64,000 bases of DNA. It comes from Pseudobdellovibrionaceae bacterium. Its GTDB lineage: Bacteria; Bdellovibrionota; Bdellovibrionia; Bdellovibrionales; UBA1609. The translations under genes and the position numbers were made by a program. Below are positions 17,344 to 25,833 of this stretch, in pieces. The stretch is from assembly GCA_020635075.1 (NCBI GenBank), contig JACKAM010000001.1:1426001-1490000 (forward strand), read 5' to 3'. Under the pieces are notes generated by a model, which worked only from the letters and a program-made list of their open reading frames with translations, had not been told where the DNA came from and ran no database searches. The first letter of the stretch is position 1. Every line of letters starts with the position of its first letter.

Positions 17344-19200
17344 ATGGGACCGGTTAGGAAGAAAAGAACAATTCAATTCCTGAGTCTGCTACTTGGAGTG
17401 GTGGTGCTGGGGCTTCCCGCCTGCCAAAAAGCCAAAATGACCAAAAAGGACCGTACGCGCACCCCGCGGGTGCAGCAGGACCAGGATACCGCGCCTCCAG
17501 GACCTGCTCCTCAGCGCACCACCGTTCCCCAGCCCACAGTCGTACAACCAACCACGGTGCAGCCCACACACATCGGTCAGCCGGTGGTCGTACCAACCGT
17601 CAGTACGACGACCAGACAAGGAGAGGGAGAGGGCTTGCCCGTTGGAGGAGAAAACCAGCCCGTCGTCATCCACCAGCCAGCGACAATTCACCAGCACCCA
17701 ACCAGCGTCTCAGGTGCGAATTCCCGAGTGGTGATCTACAAAGGGGATTCCGTTATCGACACCTGTAAAAAACCTGATTGCAAAGAACCGGTAATTGAAG
17801 AGGTTATTGCCCCGCCGGTTCAAGAGGTGAAACCAGTCCCAGTGGTAGAAGAAGATCCTTGCAAGAAAAAGGTGGTCGATCCTTGCGCACAAGCTGAACA
17901 GCCTGTTGTCGATAATTGCCCTAAGGTGAAGTGCCCTGACGTCGTCGTTCCCACTCCGGAACCGGAGCCGGCAAAGCCTGTCTATCAGTCTAAGAGTCTA
18001 GAGTTTTTCCAGCCCGAAGGCCCCGTCACCCAAAGGGTTGATATTCTCTTTGTTATGGACACCTCGCCCTCGATTTACCACGAGCGTAAATGGATCGTGG
18101 AGCAGCTGCCCAAGTTGATCAACCAGCTGCCAGGTGGCGATAATGGCACCTCCTATAAGATTGGTGTTCTCCCAGGTCACAGCTCCGACAGTAAATTCTC
18201 GGCCCGTCTCTTTTCCAGCGACCCAAATGATCCCCTGGTGCTGGGCAACAAAGGCAAGGGGCGCATGACCTTGGATGAAATCACCAAAGCCCTGGTCCAT
18301 AAAATGGAAAAGATTCCGAAAGAAAAGGGCAATGATGCTGGAGAGCTGGGATTGCTTTCGCTTAACAACTTCCTCACTAGTGATCAAGCAAAGCGCCTGC
18401 AGTCTGAGGATCAATTCCTCCGTCAGGACGCGGCTCTAATGGTGATCTTTGTCGCCGATGAAAATGACATTTGCTACAAGTACAAAAAGGGCGAGCAGCC
18501 CGCCTACGACGAACGCTACCACAGTGCCAAGTACAAGGCGGTGGAATTCAACGGCATCAAGGGCTTTGACCCGGTTGAAGTGGAAGCCCACAAGAAATAT
18601 TGTGGACCACTGGGCGATGTCCCCGAGCGCACGGTCTACGAAACCCTTCGTCAGGTGAAGGGGGATTTGCCTCTTCGTGCTTCAGGCATCGTCTACACCA
18701 ATCCCGCCACTGTTCCTCATGACAAAGGCACCGATCAGTACTTTGACGAAAACGAAGTCGGTCGTGGCTATCTGGAGTTGATGGCCCTCACTGGTTCCAC
18801 GGCCATGGATATGGCACTAGGCAGCTTTGATGTGGCCATGGAGTTTTTGGGTAAATTTACCACCCACTCCTTAAAGTATGTGGACAAGTTTCAGATTCCC
18901 CAGGATCAGGTGGTGTCGATTGTTGAAAAAGAAGGAACTGAAGAGCGCCGTGCCCTCGTCGACGTGCAAATCCACAGAGCTGATGGCAGCCAGCTGCCAA
19001 GCGAGATCTTTCGCATTATTTTTGATGAGAAAACTAACGAAGTGATGGTGCTTCCTCAAGATACTCCAGTAAATGGACAAAACTATGAGCCTCAACCCCT
19101 GGATAAGATCACTATCACCTGGCAGGTCGAAGTGGACCCGGCAACTGCCGTGTCGGCACCTCAAGCGGCACCGGCCGATGAATACCCGGAAGGAATCTAA
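17344..19200 (+). CDS. VWA-domain lipoprotein
   Basis: A lipobox (LGLPAC, lipidated Cys 27) follows the signal segment. Residues 30-215 are low-complexity: Pro/Thr/Gln/Val-rich repeats, then Cys-Lys/Pro-rich spacers with paired cysteines. A von Willebrand factor A domain starts near residue 230 (VDILFVMDTSPSIYHERKW) with the metal-ion site DTSPS at 239-243. The domain continues to about 500 and is followed by a beta-rich tail. AAGGAG lies 8 nt before the ATG. Bdellovibrio-like genomes carry many such VWA lipoproteins; adhesion to a surface or partner protein is the likely role, inferred from the fold. An intrinsic terminator follows. Confidence 0.9.
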   Translation: MGPVRKKRTIQFLSLLLGVVVLGLPACQKAKMTKKDRTRTPRVQQDQDTAPPGPAPQRTTVPQPTVVQPTTVQPTHIGQPVVVPTVSTTTRQGEGEGLPVGGENQPVVIHQPATIHQHPTSVSGANSRVVIYKGDSVIDTCKKPDCKEPVIEEVIAPPVQEVKPVPVVEEDPCKKKVVDPCAQAEQPVVDNCPKVKCPDVVVPTPEPEPAKPVYQSKSLEFFQPEGPVTQRVDILFVMDTSPSIYHERKWIVEQLPKLINQLPGGDNGTSYKIGVLPGHSSDSKFSARLFSSDPNDPLVLGNKGKGRMTLDEITKALVHKMEKIPKEKGNDAGELGLLSLNNFLTSDQAKRLQSEDQFLRQDAALMVIFVADENDICYKYKKGEQPAYDERYHSAKYKAVEFNGIKGFDPVEVEAHKKYCGPLGDVPERTVYETLRQVKGDLPLRASGIVYTNPATVPHDKGTDQYFDENEVGRGYLELMALTGSTAMDMALGSFDVAMEFLGKFTTHSLKYVDKFQIPQDQVVSIVEKEGTEERRALVDVQIHRADGSQLPSEIFRIIFDEKTNEVMVLPQDTPVNGQNYEPQPLDKITITWQVEVDPATAVSAPQAAPADEYPEGI

Positions 19201-19256
19201 CCAGAAGGTTCTCCTAAAGGCTTTCTAGTTGGCGGTTATTGGCTGCAAAAAAAGAA

Positions 19257-19284
19257 AGGGCTTCCCAGTTTGGAAGCCCTTTTT
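19257..19284. terminator. Bidirectional intrinsic terminator between convergent genes
   Basis: AGGGCTTCC (19257-19265) pairs perfectly with GGAAGCCCT (19272-19280) with a 6-nt loop, then T-rich sequence on the plus side and an A-rich run before it that serves the minus side. It separates the VWA lipoprotein gene from the convergent OmpA-family gene. Confidence 0.88.
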
Positions 19285-19309
19285 GCATTTTCCTCAACCA
19301 AGATGATGA

Positions 19310-20671
19310 CTACTTTCGATAAATTCGGAACTCCACACGCCGGTTCCGGGCTCGTCCCTGGTAATTGGCATTACTGGCAATAGGATTGGTCTCACCTAAA
19401 CCTTCGGATTTGACCTTGTTAGGATCAAGTCCCACATCAATCAGCACCTGACGAACACTCGCCGCCCGACGACGACTCAAATCCAAGTTGTATTCAGCAG
19501 AGCCCACGGAATCCGTGTGACCTTCAATCACCAGCCGTTCAAATCCCGGCGGGCGATTGAGGTAATCCACCATCCGGCGGAGAATCTCTTTGAAGTCCTC
19601 TTTTACGTCAGCAGAATCAAAGGCAAATAAAACATCCTTGGCGACAAACCGCTCTTGTGAGGTGGGAATTCCCGCAAAGGGGTCGCCACCTTCACCGGCA
19701 AGAGGGTCCATGGGGCCGGTATCATCGACCTTGACCAACACATCTTCCTTTTTGGCAAACATAGGACCTATGTTCCAATTCAGTCCGGTGTAAACCCGCC
19801 AGTCAGGCGCACCGGTGCCGTGGATGATCTCCGTTCCGCCGCCCACATGAAGGGCCAAGTCGTGACGAAGGTCCGTCTTGATACCGACCAACAGCTCGGC
19901 CGACGAGTGATCGCGGTCAGTGGCAAACTGGTCAGACTCGGCCGGGAAGCTAGTATAAATCTCACCAATCAGTTTAGTGTCCCATTGGGGCATCAGGTAG
20001 CTCGCTCCCACGGAGGCAATGTATTGATCACCGAAGGGATTGACCGGAACACCGGCAATGGGATCGCCCGGATTGCGTAGACGATAGCCCACATTGGCAG
20101 CAATTGTTGTGTCACCAAATGAATGATCCCAAATGGCTTCAAAATTAAATGTGGGCCCGGGATTAGTGCCGGCGAAGGGATTGTCTTCAATCTGATTGAG
20201 GTTCATGGTTGCCACCAAGGCCACCCCCCCATCAATTGGGTTACCGAGAATTCGGACTTTGGTATTCAAGCGAAACTCAGTGACTCCTGTGTTCTCGAAC
20301 TCCCCACGAAACACATCACTATCGACTGACTGGGCATGAACTTGGGGCATACTAAAGCCCGCATCCCAATTGCGCGTAAGGCCAATCCCCACGTTGAGAT
20401 CCGATGAAAACAAGGTGTCGACAAAATCCGTGCGGCTTTGATTGGAGACATTCTCGTAGTTGGGCAAACTATTGACTGCATAGTTGAGAAAAACCCCCAG
20501 ATTGATAATTCCGGGTTCAAGAGTTTTGGAGGAATGAACTGTAACGTAATCCAAACCATCGGTAATGGGATTGAAATTTTGTGTGTCCACACCCACCACG
20601 TTGCCGAAAGCGGGGGAAGACCAGAACCAAACGCCCAAAGTTAAAAGCAGGGACATGGACCGTTTCATCAT
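19310..20671 (-). CDS. OmpA-family outer membrane protein
   Basis: A signal peptide (ending SPAFG) is followed by about 290 residues of alternating strands typical of an outer-membrane beta barrel. After an acidic linker (TGPMDPLAGEGGDPFAG) comes a C-terminal OmpA peptidoglycan-binding domain (about residues 340-453), with FDSADVKEDF, IEGHTDSVGSAEYN and LSRRRAASVRQVL. The conserved Asp and Arg that hold diaminopimelate are present (HTDSVG, NRRVEFRIYR). It links the outer membrane to the wall. It stands alone, with a shared terminator downstream. Confidence 0.93.
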   Translation of the reverse strand: MMKRSMSLLLTLGVWFWSSPAFGNVVGVDTQNFNPITDGLDYVTVHSSKTLEPGIINLGVFLNYAVNSLPNYENVSNQSRTDFVDTLFSSDLNVGIGLTRNWDAGFSMPQVHAQSVDSDVFRGEFENTGVTEFRLNTKVRILGNPIDGGVALVATMNLNQIEDNPFAGTNPGPTFNFEAIWDHSFGDTTIAANVGYRLRNPGDPIAGVPVNPFGDQYIASVGASYLMPQWDTKLIGEIYTSFPAESDQFATDRDHSSAELLVGIKTDLRHDLALHVGGGTEIIHGTGAPDWRVYTGLNWNIGPMFAKKEDVLVKVDDTGPMDPLAGEGGDPFAGIPTSQERFVAKDVLFAFDSADVKEDFKEILRRMVDYLNRPPGFERLVIEGHTDSVGSAEYNLDLSRRRAASVRQVLIDVGLDPNKVKSEGLGETNPIASNANYQGRARNRRVEFRIYRK

Positions 20672-20825
20672 GTCGACTCACCTAAGCTGTTAAATGTTCT
20701 GAAAATCGCCAAGATTATTTTACCTTGGCCAACACAGTGACGACAACCATTTGTAACGGCAATGCGTTAGATAGCCTTGAGGAAGGGACCGCCCCAAGTG
20801 AACGAGGCCATCCCACTATTCCCGA

Positions 20826-21827
20826 CTAAAGTCTTTGAAACACAAACTTCTTGGTCACTTCCTCAAAGGGCTTTCCATCCACTTCTGCATAGGGATAGAT
20901 GAAGTAATTGATGCCACCCCCGGATTGAGGCGGACTTAAGGTCAAGTTACGTCCCGCAGAGAAGGCAATGCGATCACTAGGCAATTGGCCAAAATACTGA
21001 TCTCGAGCGTTGGCCTTTTTAGCCTCGCTCGCATCAATTGGAATCCACCCTTTTTCCGCATCATAAACGCGAGCCCAACAATGATAGCCGGGAATTTCAC
21101 CTTTGTTTAGATGGTTCGGCAATGGGACGCCAATTTCAAATCGTGCCGGAATATTCAAACCTCTTGCCATAGCAATGTACAGCGAATGGAAATCCGTGCA
21201 ATTGCCCCTCTTGGCAGTGCAAGCCCAAATAGGATCTCCCTGCCCCCATCCCTTTCCATCTTTATTGTAGGCCATGATATCGAAGACATGATCGTAGAGA
21301 GCCCTCACCTTTTGCGAGGAACTCTTGGCCTTACCCGTCGCCACTTTGCCCATTTTTTCAATCGTTTCATTGGTCTTAAGCCATTGGTTAAAGGACAAAT
21401 AGAGGCCAGGATCCAGATCGGAGCGCCCCTTCAACTCACTTATTCCAATGGGACCCGTAGGGCGACGTTCCACTTGATACCGCACTGAAATCTCCAATCC
21501 TGTCTTGGCTGGGATCTCAGAGCTAGGGAGGTCAAAGTAAAGCATCTTGTTGCCATACGGGTCACTGGCACTTAGCGACCACCCGGTCTTGAGGTTGGGC
21601 TTGGTGATCACCTTGTAACTCAAAACCTTTTGGTCCCCATCTTCCATGGGAAAGGGCAGCCACAACCGTAGCGATCGGCCCTTTGGCTTTTGCACATAGA
21701 CTTTATAATCAAAGGCGATCTTTTGCGGCTGTAAAAAAGGGTCAAGTTTGCCGGGGGAGGCTTGAGCTCCCCCATCCATGGCAAAAAGACCTGAACTCAT
21801 CAAAAACAAAATCAGGAGAGCCCGCAT
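20826..21827 (-). CDS. Secreted transglutaminase-like cysteine peptidase-fold protein
   Basis: A 333-residue protein with a signal peptide (ending GGAQA) and an N-terminal beta region of about 120 residues. Its transglutaminase core shows Cys in RGNCTDFHSLYIAMARGLNIPARF, His in GYHCWARVYD and Asp in WIPIDASEA. The Cys-His-Asp triad is complete. Bacterial members are mostly peptidases or amidases acting on peptides or wall links. The ATG overlaps the stop of the upstream gene by 1 bp (TAATG), so the two are coupled. Confidence 0.88.
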   Translation of the reverse strand: MRALLILFLMSSGLFAMDGGAQASPGKLDPFLQPQKIAFDYKVYVQKPKGRSLRLWLPFPMEDGDQKVLSYKVITKPNLKTGWSLSASDPYGNKMLYFDLPSSEIPAKTGLEISVRYQVERRPTGPIGISELKGRSDLDPGLYLSFNQWLKTNETIEKMGKVATGKAKSSSQKVRALYDHVFDIMAYNKDGKGWGQGDPIWACTAKRGNCTDFHSLYIAMARGLNIPARFEIGVPLPNHLNKGEIPGYHCWARVYDAEKGWIPIDASEAKKANARDQYFGQLPSDRIAFSAGRNLTLSPPQSGGGINYFIYPYAEVDGKPFEEVTKKFVFQRL

Positions 21828-22471
21828 TATTTTACATCCACCATTTCTTCACCCTGAAAAGTGTAACGGGGGACCTTCACCCATTTTTTGGATTTCTTCA
21901 CCGGGTCCTTGTGAACCTTGGTGGACACAATTTCCATGCCATCCTCAGTCGGAACCATCCAAAAATCCATATCGTGGAGCTTACCCGACTGTCCCACCAC
22001 TTCGAAGTCCGTGCAGGCAAAGTATTGACCTTTTTTCTCCATGTGACGAACAGGATCGTGAATCTTCACAAATTTTAGCTTCATAGGTGCATTGTTACGA
22101 TCAGCATCTATGTAGTTAAAAATCCCTTTGTCATCGCTCTTTTCCTTGATGTAGGCCGTCAGTGCCGACTTGATGTCCTCAACTGAAACCTGACGGTCTT
22201 GTTTCATCTTCAAACTGCCCTCTTTGTCCTTCTTGGACTCTTTGCCCTTTTCTTCCTTTTCATGATCGCAGGACTCTCCGTCCTCGCCCTCTGTGCACTC
22301 GTGATCCTCATCCATCCCTTCGCCACCGTGCTCCATCTTTTTTCCGCCATGCTCAACTTTCTTGCCGCCGTGCTCGACCTTTTTTCCTCCGTGTTCCACT
22401 TTCTTCCCGCCGTGTTCGCCGGCAGAAGCACCAAGGGACAACATAACAAAAATCATCAAAACGTATTTCAT
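21827..22471 (-). CDS. Secreted His/Gly/Lys-repeat protein of unknown function
   Basis: The start at 22471 is chosen because GAGGAG lies 6 nt before it and it opens a signal peptide (MKYVLMIFVMLSLGASA). The mature protein begins with four copies of EHGGKKV/M plus a fifth EHGG, then a Cys-containing acidic stretch (DHECTEGEDGESCDHEKEE) and a Lys/Glu helix. A 130-residue globular C-terminal domain ends with YTFQGEEMVDVK. The His-rich start could bind metal ions such as Zn, Cu or Ni; this is an inference. The family is not recognised. It is coupled to the transglutaminase-like gene downstream. Confidence 0.8.
   Translation of the reverse strand: MKYVLMIFVMLSLGASAGEHGGKKVEHGGKKVEHGGKKVEHGGKKMEHGGEGMDEDHECTEGEDGESCDHEKEEKGKESKKDKEGSLKMKQDRQVSVEDIKSALTAYIKEKSDDKGIFNYIDADRNNAPMKLKFVKIHDPVRHMEKKGQYFACTDFEVVGQSGKLHDMDFWMVPTEDGMEIVSTKVHKDPVKKSKKWVKVPRYTFQGEEMVDVK
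22323..22417 (-). repeat. 21-bp tandem repeat coding for EHGGKK(V/M)
   Basis: Four adjacent 21-bp units plus one partial 12-bp unit encode EHGGKKV, EHGGKKV, EHGGKKV, EHGGKKM and EHGG. The copies differ at third codon positions, so this is not a very recent expansion, but unit number may vary between strains. Confidence 0.85.
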
Positions 22472-22575
22472 AAACATCTCCTCATGGGGTGTGAATCTCA
22501 CGATTGTATGTCCTCTTTCTGACTTCGCAAGGTATTTTGGTTCCAGGTCCTTAACTGATATGTGCTGCGACACAA

Positions 22576-24030
22576 TTAGGGATGGAACTCTGGAATATGG
22601 CGACGGGCCACTTGATCTGGACGGGGCCCGCGGGGAAACCAAATGATCTCTTCCCACTGATCGAGAAGTTCCCTTAAACGCCGCAGTCTATCGTGGCGGA
22701 CTTCCGCGTTATTGGCTCCCCCTTGGGATTCCCATTCGCCACGGATTCCTGGCATCACACCACCCGTGGAATTAGTGGTGATTAAGAACCGATGAGGATC
22801 ATCCCAAAGGGGTGTATTGACGGCAATACCACAGGTTTCTCCGGTATTAACTATTGATATCCACTCGCGGCATTCAGTAAGGAAATTGAGGGTATCTTGA
22901 AAGTCCTCTTCGGTTTCGGTTGGAAATCCCACTACAATATTTAGATGGACTTCGATTCCGGCCATGTAGGTATCCCGGATCACCCTTTTTGCCCCCTCGA
23001 CCGTCGTGTGCTTTTCCATGGCATCCATCACAGCTTGAGATCCGGTTTCCAAACCATAAGAGAGATACTGACAACCGGACCGATGCATCGCAGACAGTAA
23101 CTCAGGAGTCATTCGTCTATCCAGTCGGGCGTATCCTCCCCAAGTAACATTGAGACCCTTTTCTATCACCTGTCGAGCCAAATCACCCAATACGCGAAAA
23201 TTGCCATTCACCAAGGAGTCGGCCACCAGGTAATGAGTCGGCCAGTCCGACTGACGGGATTCAGTCATCTCCTGAATCACATGGGACGCTTCCCGATAGC
23301 GGAACTTATTCCAAAAGCGGGTCTCAGAACAAAAGGTGCATTTGGCGACACAGCCGCGACTCATCATGATGGGTAAGGCCAGATGGCGGTAATCATTGAA
23401 ATCAAAGTCACCGAAATAGGGAAGAGGCAGGTCATTGAGGTGGATGTTTGAACGCGGGAGCTCCTGTTTGAGCTCACCCTTTTCATCCAGGTGAAGAGTG
23501 CCTAAACACCCGGACATATCCATCCCCTGCCTAATACGGTCCACCACTTCAAGTCCAGTGAGCTCCCCTTCACCGACTACAACCACATCAACGGCTCCAC
23601 GCTCAAAATCCCGACCTTTGCGTAGATTCCAAAGACCAGCTCCTGGTCCACCATAAATGATTGGCAAATCCGAGCGGCGGCCTTTGAATTCCAGGGCAAA
23701 CACACGACCGCAATTGATCGACGTGTCGTATAAGGAAAAGCCTACCAAATCGGGACACCAGTCCATGACCTCGTCCACTAGGGGGGGAATCTTTAACTGA
23801 AGAGCTGGCAGGGTTTTTTGATTGAACTCATCCTCAAAGGCCCAATCCCGAAAATTGGAATAGGACCACATATCCTCGGGCAAATGATTAAACATCTTCC
23901 ACAGACGAATGTTGAAATCGAAAACCCTAACCTCGTGGCCTGCCTGGCGAAAGGCCCCGGCCATACTGGCAATGCCAAGGGGCGCAGTCAGTGTGGACCA
24001 GGCTGGTGCTATGATTAGGGCAATTCTCAT
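22576..24030 (-). CDS. B12-binding-domain radical SAM protein
   Basis: A 484-residue enzyme. The N-terminal cobalamin-binding-like domain starts with RIALIIAPAWSTLTAPLGIASMAGAF and has VGFSLYDTSI and IYGGPGA. The radical SAM domain has the 4Fe-4S motif CVAKCTFC in MSRGCVAKCTFCSE, followed by an elongator-like fold with LSYGLETGSQAVMDAM and LNIVVGFPTETEEDF. The N-terminal domain lacks a clear DxHxxG, so B12 may not be bound. Substrate unknown; relatives act in tRNA, lipid or secondary metabolism. A long hairpin lies just upstream. Confidence 0.88.
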   Translation of the reverse strand: MRIALIIAPAWSTLTAPLGIASMAGAFRQAGHEVRVFDFNIRLWKMFNHLPEDMWSYSNFRDWAFEDEFNQKTLPALQLKIPPLVDEVMDWCPDLVGFSLYDTSINCGRVFALEFKGRRSDLPIIYGGPGAGLWNLRKGRDFERGAVDVVVVGEGELTGLEVVDRIRQGMDMSGCLGTLHLDEKGELKQELPRSNIHLNDLPLPYFGDFDFNDYRHLALPIMMSRGCVAKCTFCSETRFWNKFRYREASHVIQEMTESRQSDWPTHYLVADSLVNGNFRVLGDLARQVIEKGLNVTWGGYARLDRRMTPELLSAMHRSGCQYLSYGLETGSQAVMDAMEKHTTVEGAKRVIRDTYMAGIEVHLNIVVGFPTETEEDFQDTLNFLTECREWISIVNTGETCGIAVNTPLWDDPHRFLITTNSTGGVMPGIRGEWESQGGANNAEVRHDRLRRLRELLDQWEEIIWFPRGPRPDQVARRHIPEFHP

Positions 24031-24080
24031 GGACTTAGGCTGACATTAGGTCGGCCCGTGAGTCAAACGAGAGGTGCGAC

Positions 24081-24158
24081 CATACATTCGAGACCGTCTG
24101 AGTCATAGGAAGAAAAACACGCGATTCGGCCGATGACTCGGACGGTCTCGAATGTATG
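24081..24158. repeat. Long hairpin repeat, 26-bp arms
   Basis: Bases 24081-24106 and 24133-24158 are inverted copies over 26 bp with one mismatch, separated by 26 nt. The element lies between the end of the zinc-ribbon gene (24169) and the radical SAM start (24030). The outer arm resembles the arm of the hairpin at 62408-62458 (17 of 21 bases alike over 24145-24165 versus 62437-62457). There is no T-run. It may act as a transcript end or a processing signal. Confidence 0.8.
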
Positions 24159-24168
24159 TCCGTACATA

Positions 24169-24465
24169 TCACTTCTTTTTGAACAAGGCCTCTGCCGCAT
24201 TTTTCAAATCGTCGCGGCTGGGTCCGGCACCGCCTTCCCCTGATCCCGGCTGAAAGAAATCACAAAAATTAGAGCGGTCCTTGTCGCGAACCACGTCCGC
24301 CGATGTTTCTTTGCACTCATTGTAAGCCTTTGGATCATAAAAGCGGCAGTTCATACAGCAATGGGAGTCCTCCCCACAAAACTCACACTCATCGCGAATC
24401 CCCACACTATCTGTGAATTCACTTTCCTTGCCACACTTGAAACACTTCAGTTGAATCTTGGCCAC
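24169..24465 (-). CDS. Zinc-ribbon-like cysteine protein, conserved hypothetical
   Basis: A 98-residue protein with two CxxC knuckles (KCFKCGK and ECEFCGE), then HCCMNCRFYDPKAYNECKE and RDKDRSNFCDFF. The CRFYDP...NxC...C-DFF pattern is one I know from a conserved delta-proteobacterial family of unknown role. Zinc or iron-sulfur binding is likely. The GTG at 24465 is chosen because it places the start right before the first Cys knuckle and just 4 bp after the glpX stop. An ATG at 24510 would overlap glpX and add 15 residues. It is the last gene of the SRPBCC-PilZ-thioesterase-glpX operon. Confidence 0.75.
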   Translation of the reverse strand: MAKIQLKCFKCGKESEFTDSVGIRDECEFCGEDSHCCMNCRFYDPKAYNECKETSADVVRDKDRSNFCDFFQPGSGEGGAGPSRDDLKNAAEALFKKK

Positions 24466-24469
24466 AGCA

Positions 24470-25432
24470 TTACCACAGAGGCTTAATGCTGAAATCATGC
24501 TGAGCTTCAATGATACGAGTTGTACCTGTCGCCGACCTCATGACAATTGAATGAGTCGATGCACGTTTTTGCGACATAAAGCGAACCCCTTGGAGCAGTG
24601 GTCCGTCCGTCACCCCTGTGGCACAAAACATGACATCACCTTGGGCCAGTTCATCGCGTCCATAGGCTTTGTTGAGGTCTTTCACTCCCATTTTGAGAGC
24701 CCGCTCTTTTTCACTTTCGTTACGAAAGCTCAAACGACCTTGGAAGTCGCCACCCATGCACTTCAAAGCGGCTGCGGTGATCACTCCCTCCGGTGCTCCG
24801 CCAATTCCCAGCAGCAAATCCATGCCCGAGTCAGGCCAGCAAGGGGCAATACCTGCTGATACATCTCCATCACCGATCAAGCGAATACGAGCCCCTGTTT
24901 TGCGCACCTCTGTAATCAAGGCTTCGTGACGGGGCCGATCTAAGATCACCACGGTCATATCTTCAACTGCCTTGTTCAACGCCTCGGCAACCCGATTGAC
25001 ATTTTCGGTGGCCGACAGGTTGATATCAATCACTCCCTTGGCTTCAGGACCACAGGCGATTTTATCCATATAGGTGTCCGGGGCGTGAAGGAAATTTCCT
25101 CTCTCCGCAATGGCAATGACTGAGATCGCACCCACACCGCCCTTTGCACAAATCGTCGTTCCCTCAAGAGGGTCAAGAGCAATATCAACTTGAGGGGCTT
25201 CTGGCCCCTTACGGCCCACTTTCTCTCCGATGTAGAGCATGGGGGCCTCATCCCGTTCACCCTCTCCAATCACCACAGTTCCATCAATGTTAACTGAGTC
25301 AAAGGCCCGGCGCATGGAATCCACCGCCGCCTGGTCGGCTGCTTTTTCGTTTCCCCGACCCATGTGGCGGGCGCAGGCGAGTGCCGCAAATTCAGTGATC
25401 CTTACAAACTCGAGGGCCAGGTTTCTATCCAT
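24470..25432 (-). CDS. glpX: Class II fructose-1,6-bisphosphatase GlpX
   Basis: GlpX hydrolyses fructose-1,6-bisphosphate in gluconeogenesis. The 320-residue length fits, and the metal and substrate motifs are visible: VIGEGERDEAPMLYIGE, the segment IALDPLEGTTICAKG, GDGDVSAGIAPCWPDSGMDLLLGIGGAPEG, and the C-terminal GVTDGPLLQGVRF. Overlap with the thioesterase gene (31 bp) and the short gap to the zinc-ribbon gene point to one transcript. It is the only central carbon enzyme in this operon. Confidence 0.96.
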   Translation of the reverse strand: MDRNLALEFVRITEFAALACARHMGRGNEKAADQAAVDSMRRAFDSVNIDGTVVIGEGERDEAPMLYIGEKVGRKGPEAPQVDIALDPLEGTTICAKGGVGAISVIAIAERGNFLHAPDTYMDKIACGPEAKGVIDINLSATENVNRVAEALNKAVEDMTVVILDRPRHEALITEVRKTGARIRLIGDGDVSAGIAPCWPDSGMDLLLGIGGAPEGVITAAALKCMGGDFQGRLSFRNESEKERALKMGVKDLNKAYGRDELAQGDVMFCATGVTDGPLLQGVRFMSQKRASTHSIVMRSATGTTRIIEAQHDFSIKPLW

Positions 25433-25833
25433 GGTTCCGACTCCATTTTTGCAATAATGTCCTTATTGAGGCGCACCGGTTTGATCTGAGTGTCTACAGG
25501 GACCAGCAGAGTCTCTCCTGTGGCCAACATTTGACTGCCGTCAGAGGAATAAATGGCATAGCGAAAGCGGATTTTCAATCTTTCCCGACGGCCAACAACA
25601 GCAATCCGCATCTCATCATCAAATCGAGGGCCGCGGCGATGCTCCACTTTGGACTCAAGAACTGCAAAACACAAAGGAGCATAGGGATAATGCTCCTCGA
25701 TCAAACCCCGATCACGAAGCCAGGCAACGCGGGCTTCCTCAAAAAAGTGCAGATAATTGGCGTGATGGACCACTCCCATGGCATCGGTGTCGACAAAATT
25801 CACCCGGCGGTCGTAGATAAATACCCCATCCAC
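25402..25833 (-). CDS. Hotdog-fold acyl-CoA thioesterase (YbgC/4HBT-like)
   Basis: A 143-residue hotdog protein. The family motif is VNFVDTDAMGVVHHANYLHFFEEARVAWL, with the catalytic Asp in DTDAMGVVHHANY. YbgC-type enzymes cleave short- or medium-chain acyl-CoA and are often linked to the envelope. The GTG start at 25833 overlaps the PilZ stop (TAGTG) and the 3' end overlaps glpX. It has no TolQRAB neighbours here. Confidence 0.88.
   Translation of the reverse strand: MDGVFIYDRRVNFVDTDAMGVVHHANYLHFFEEARVAWLRDRGLIEEHYPYAPLCFAVLESKVEHRRGPRFDDEMRIAVVGRRERLKIRFRYAIYSSDGSQMLATGETLLVPVDTQIKPVRLNKDIIAKMESEPWIETWPSSL

Noticed and set aside
24470..24510. ATG start at 24510 for the zinc-ribbon gene
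   Set aside because: It would overlap glpX by 41 bp and add residues before the first Cys knuckle that the family does not have; GTG 24465 fits better.
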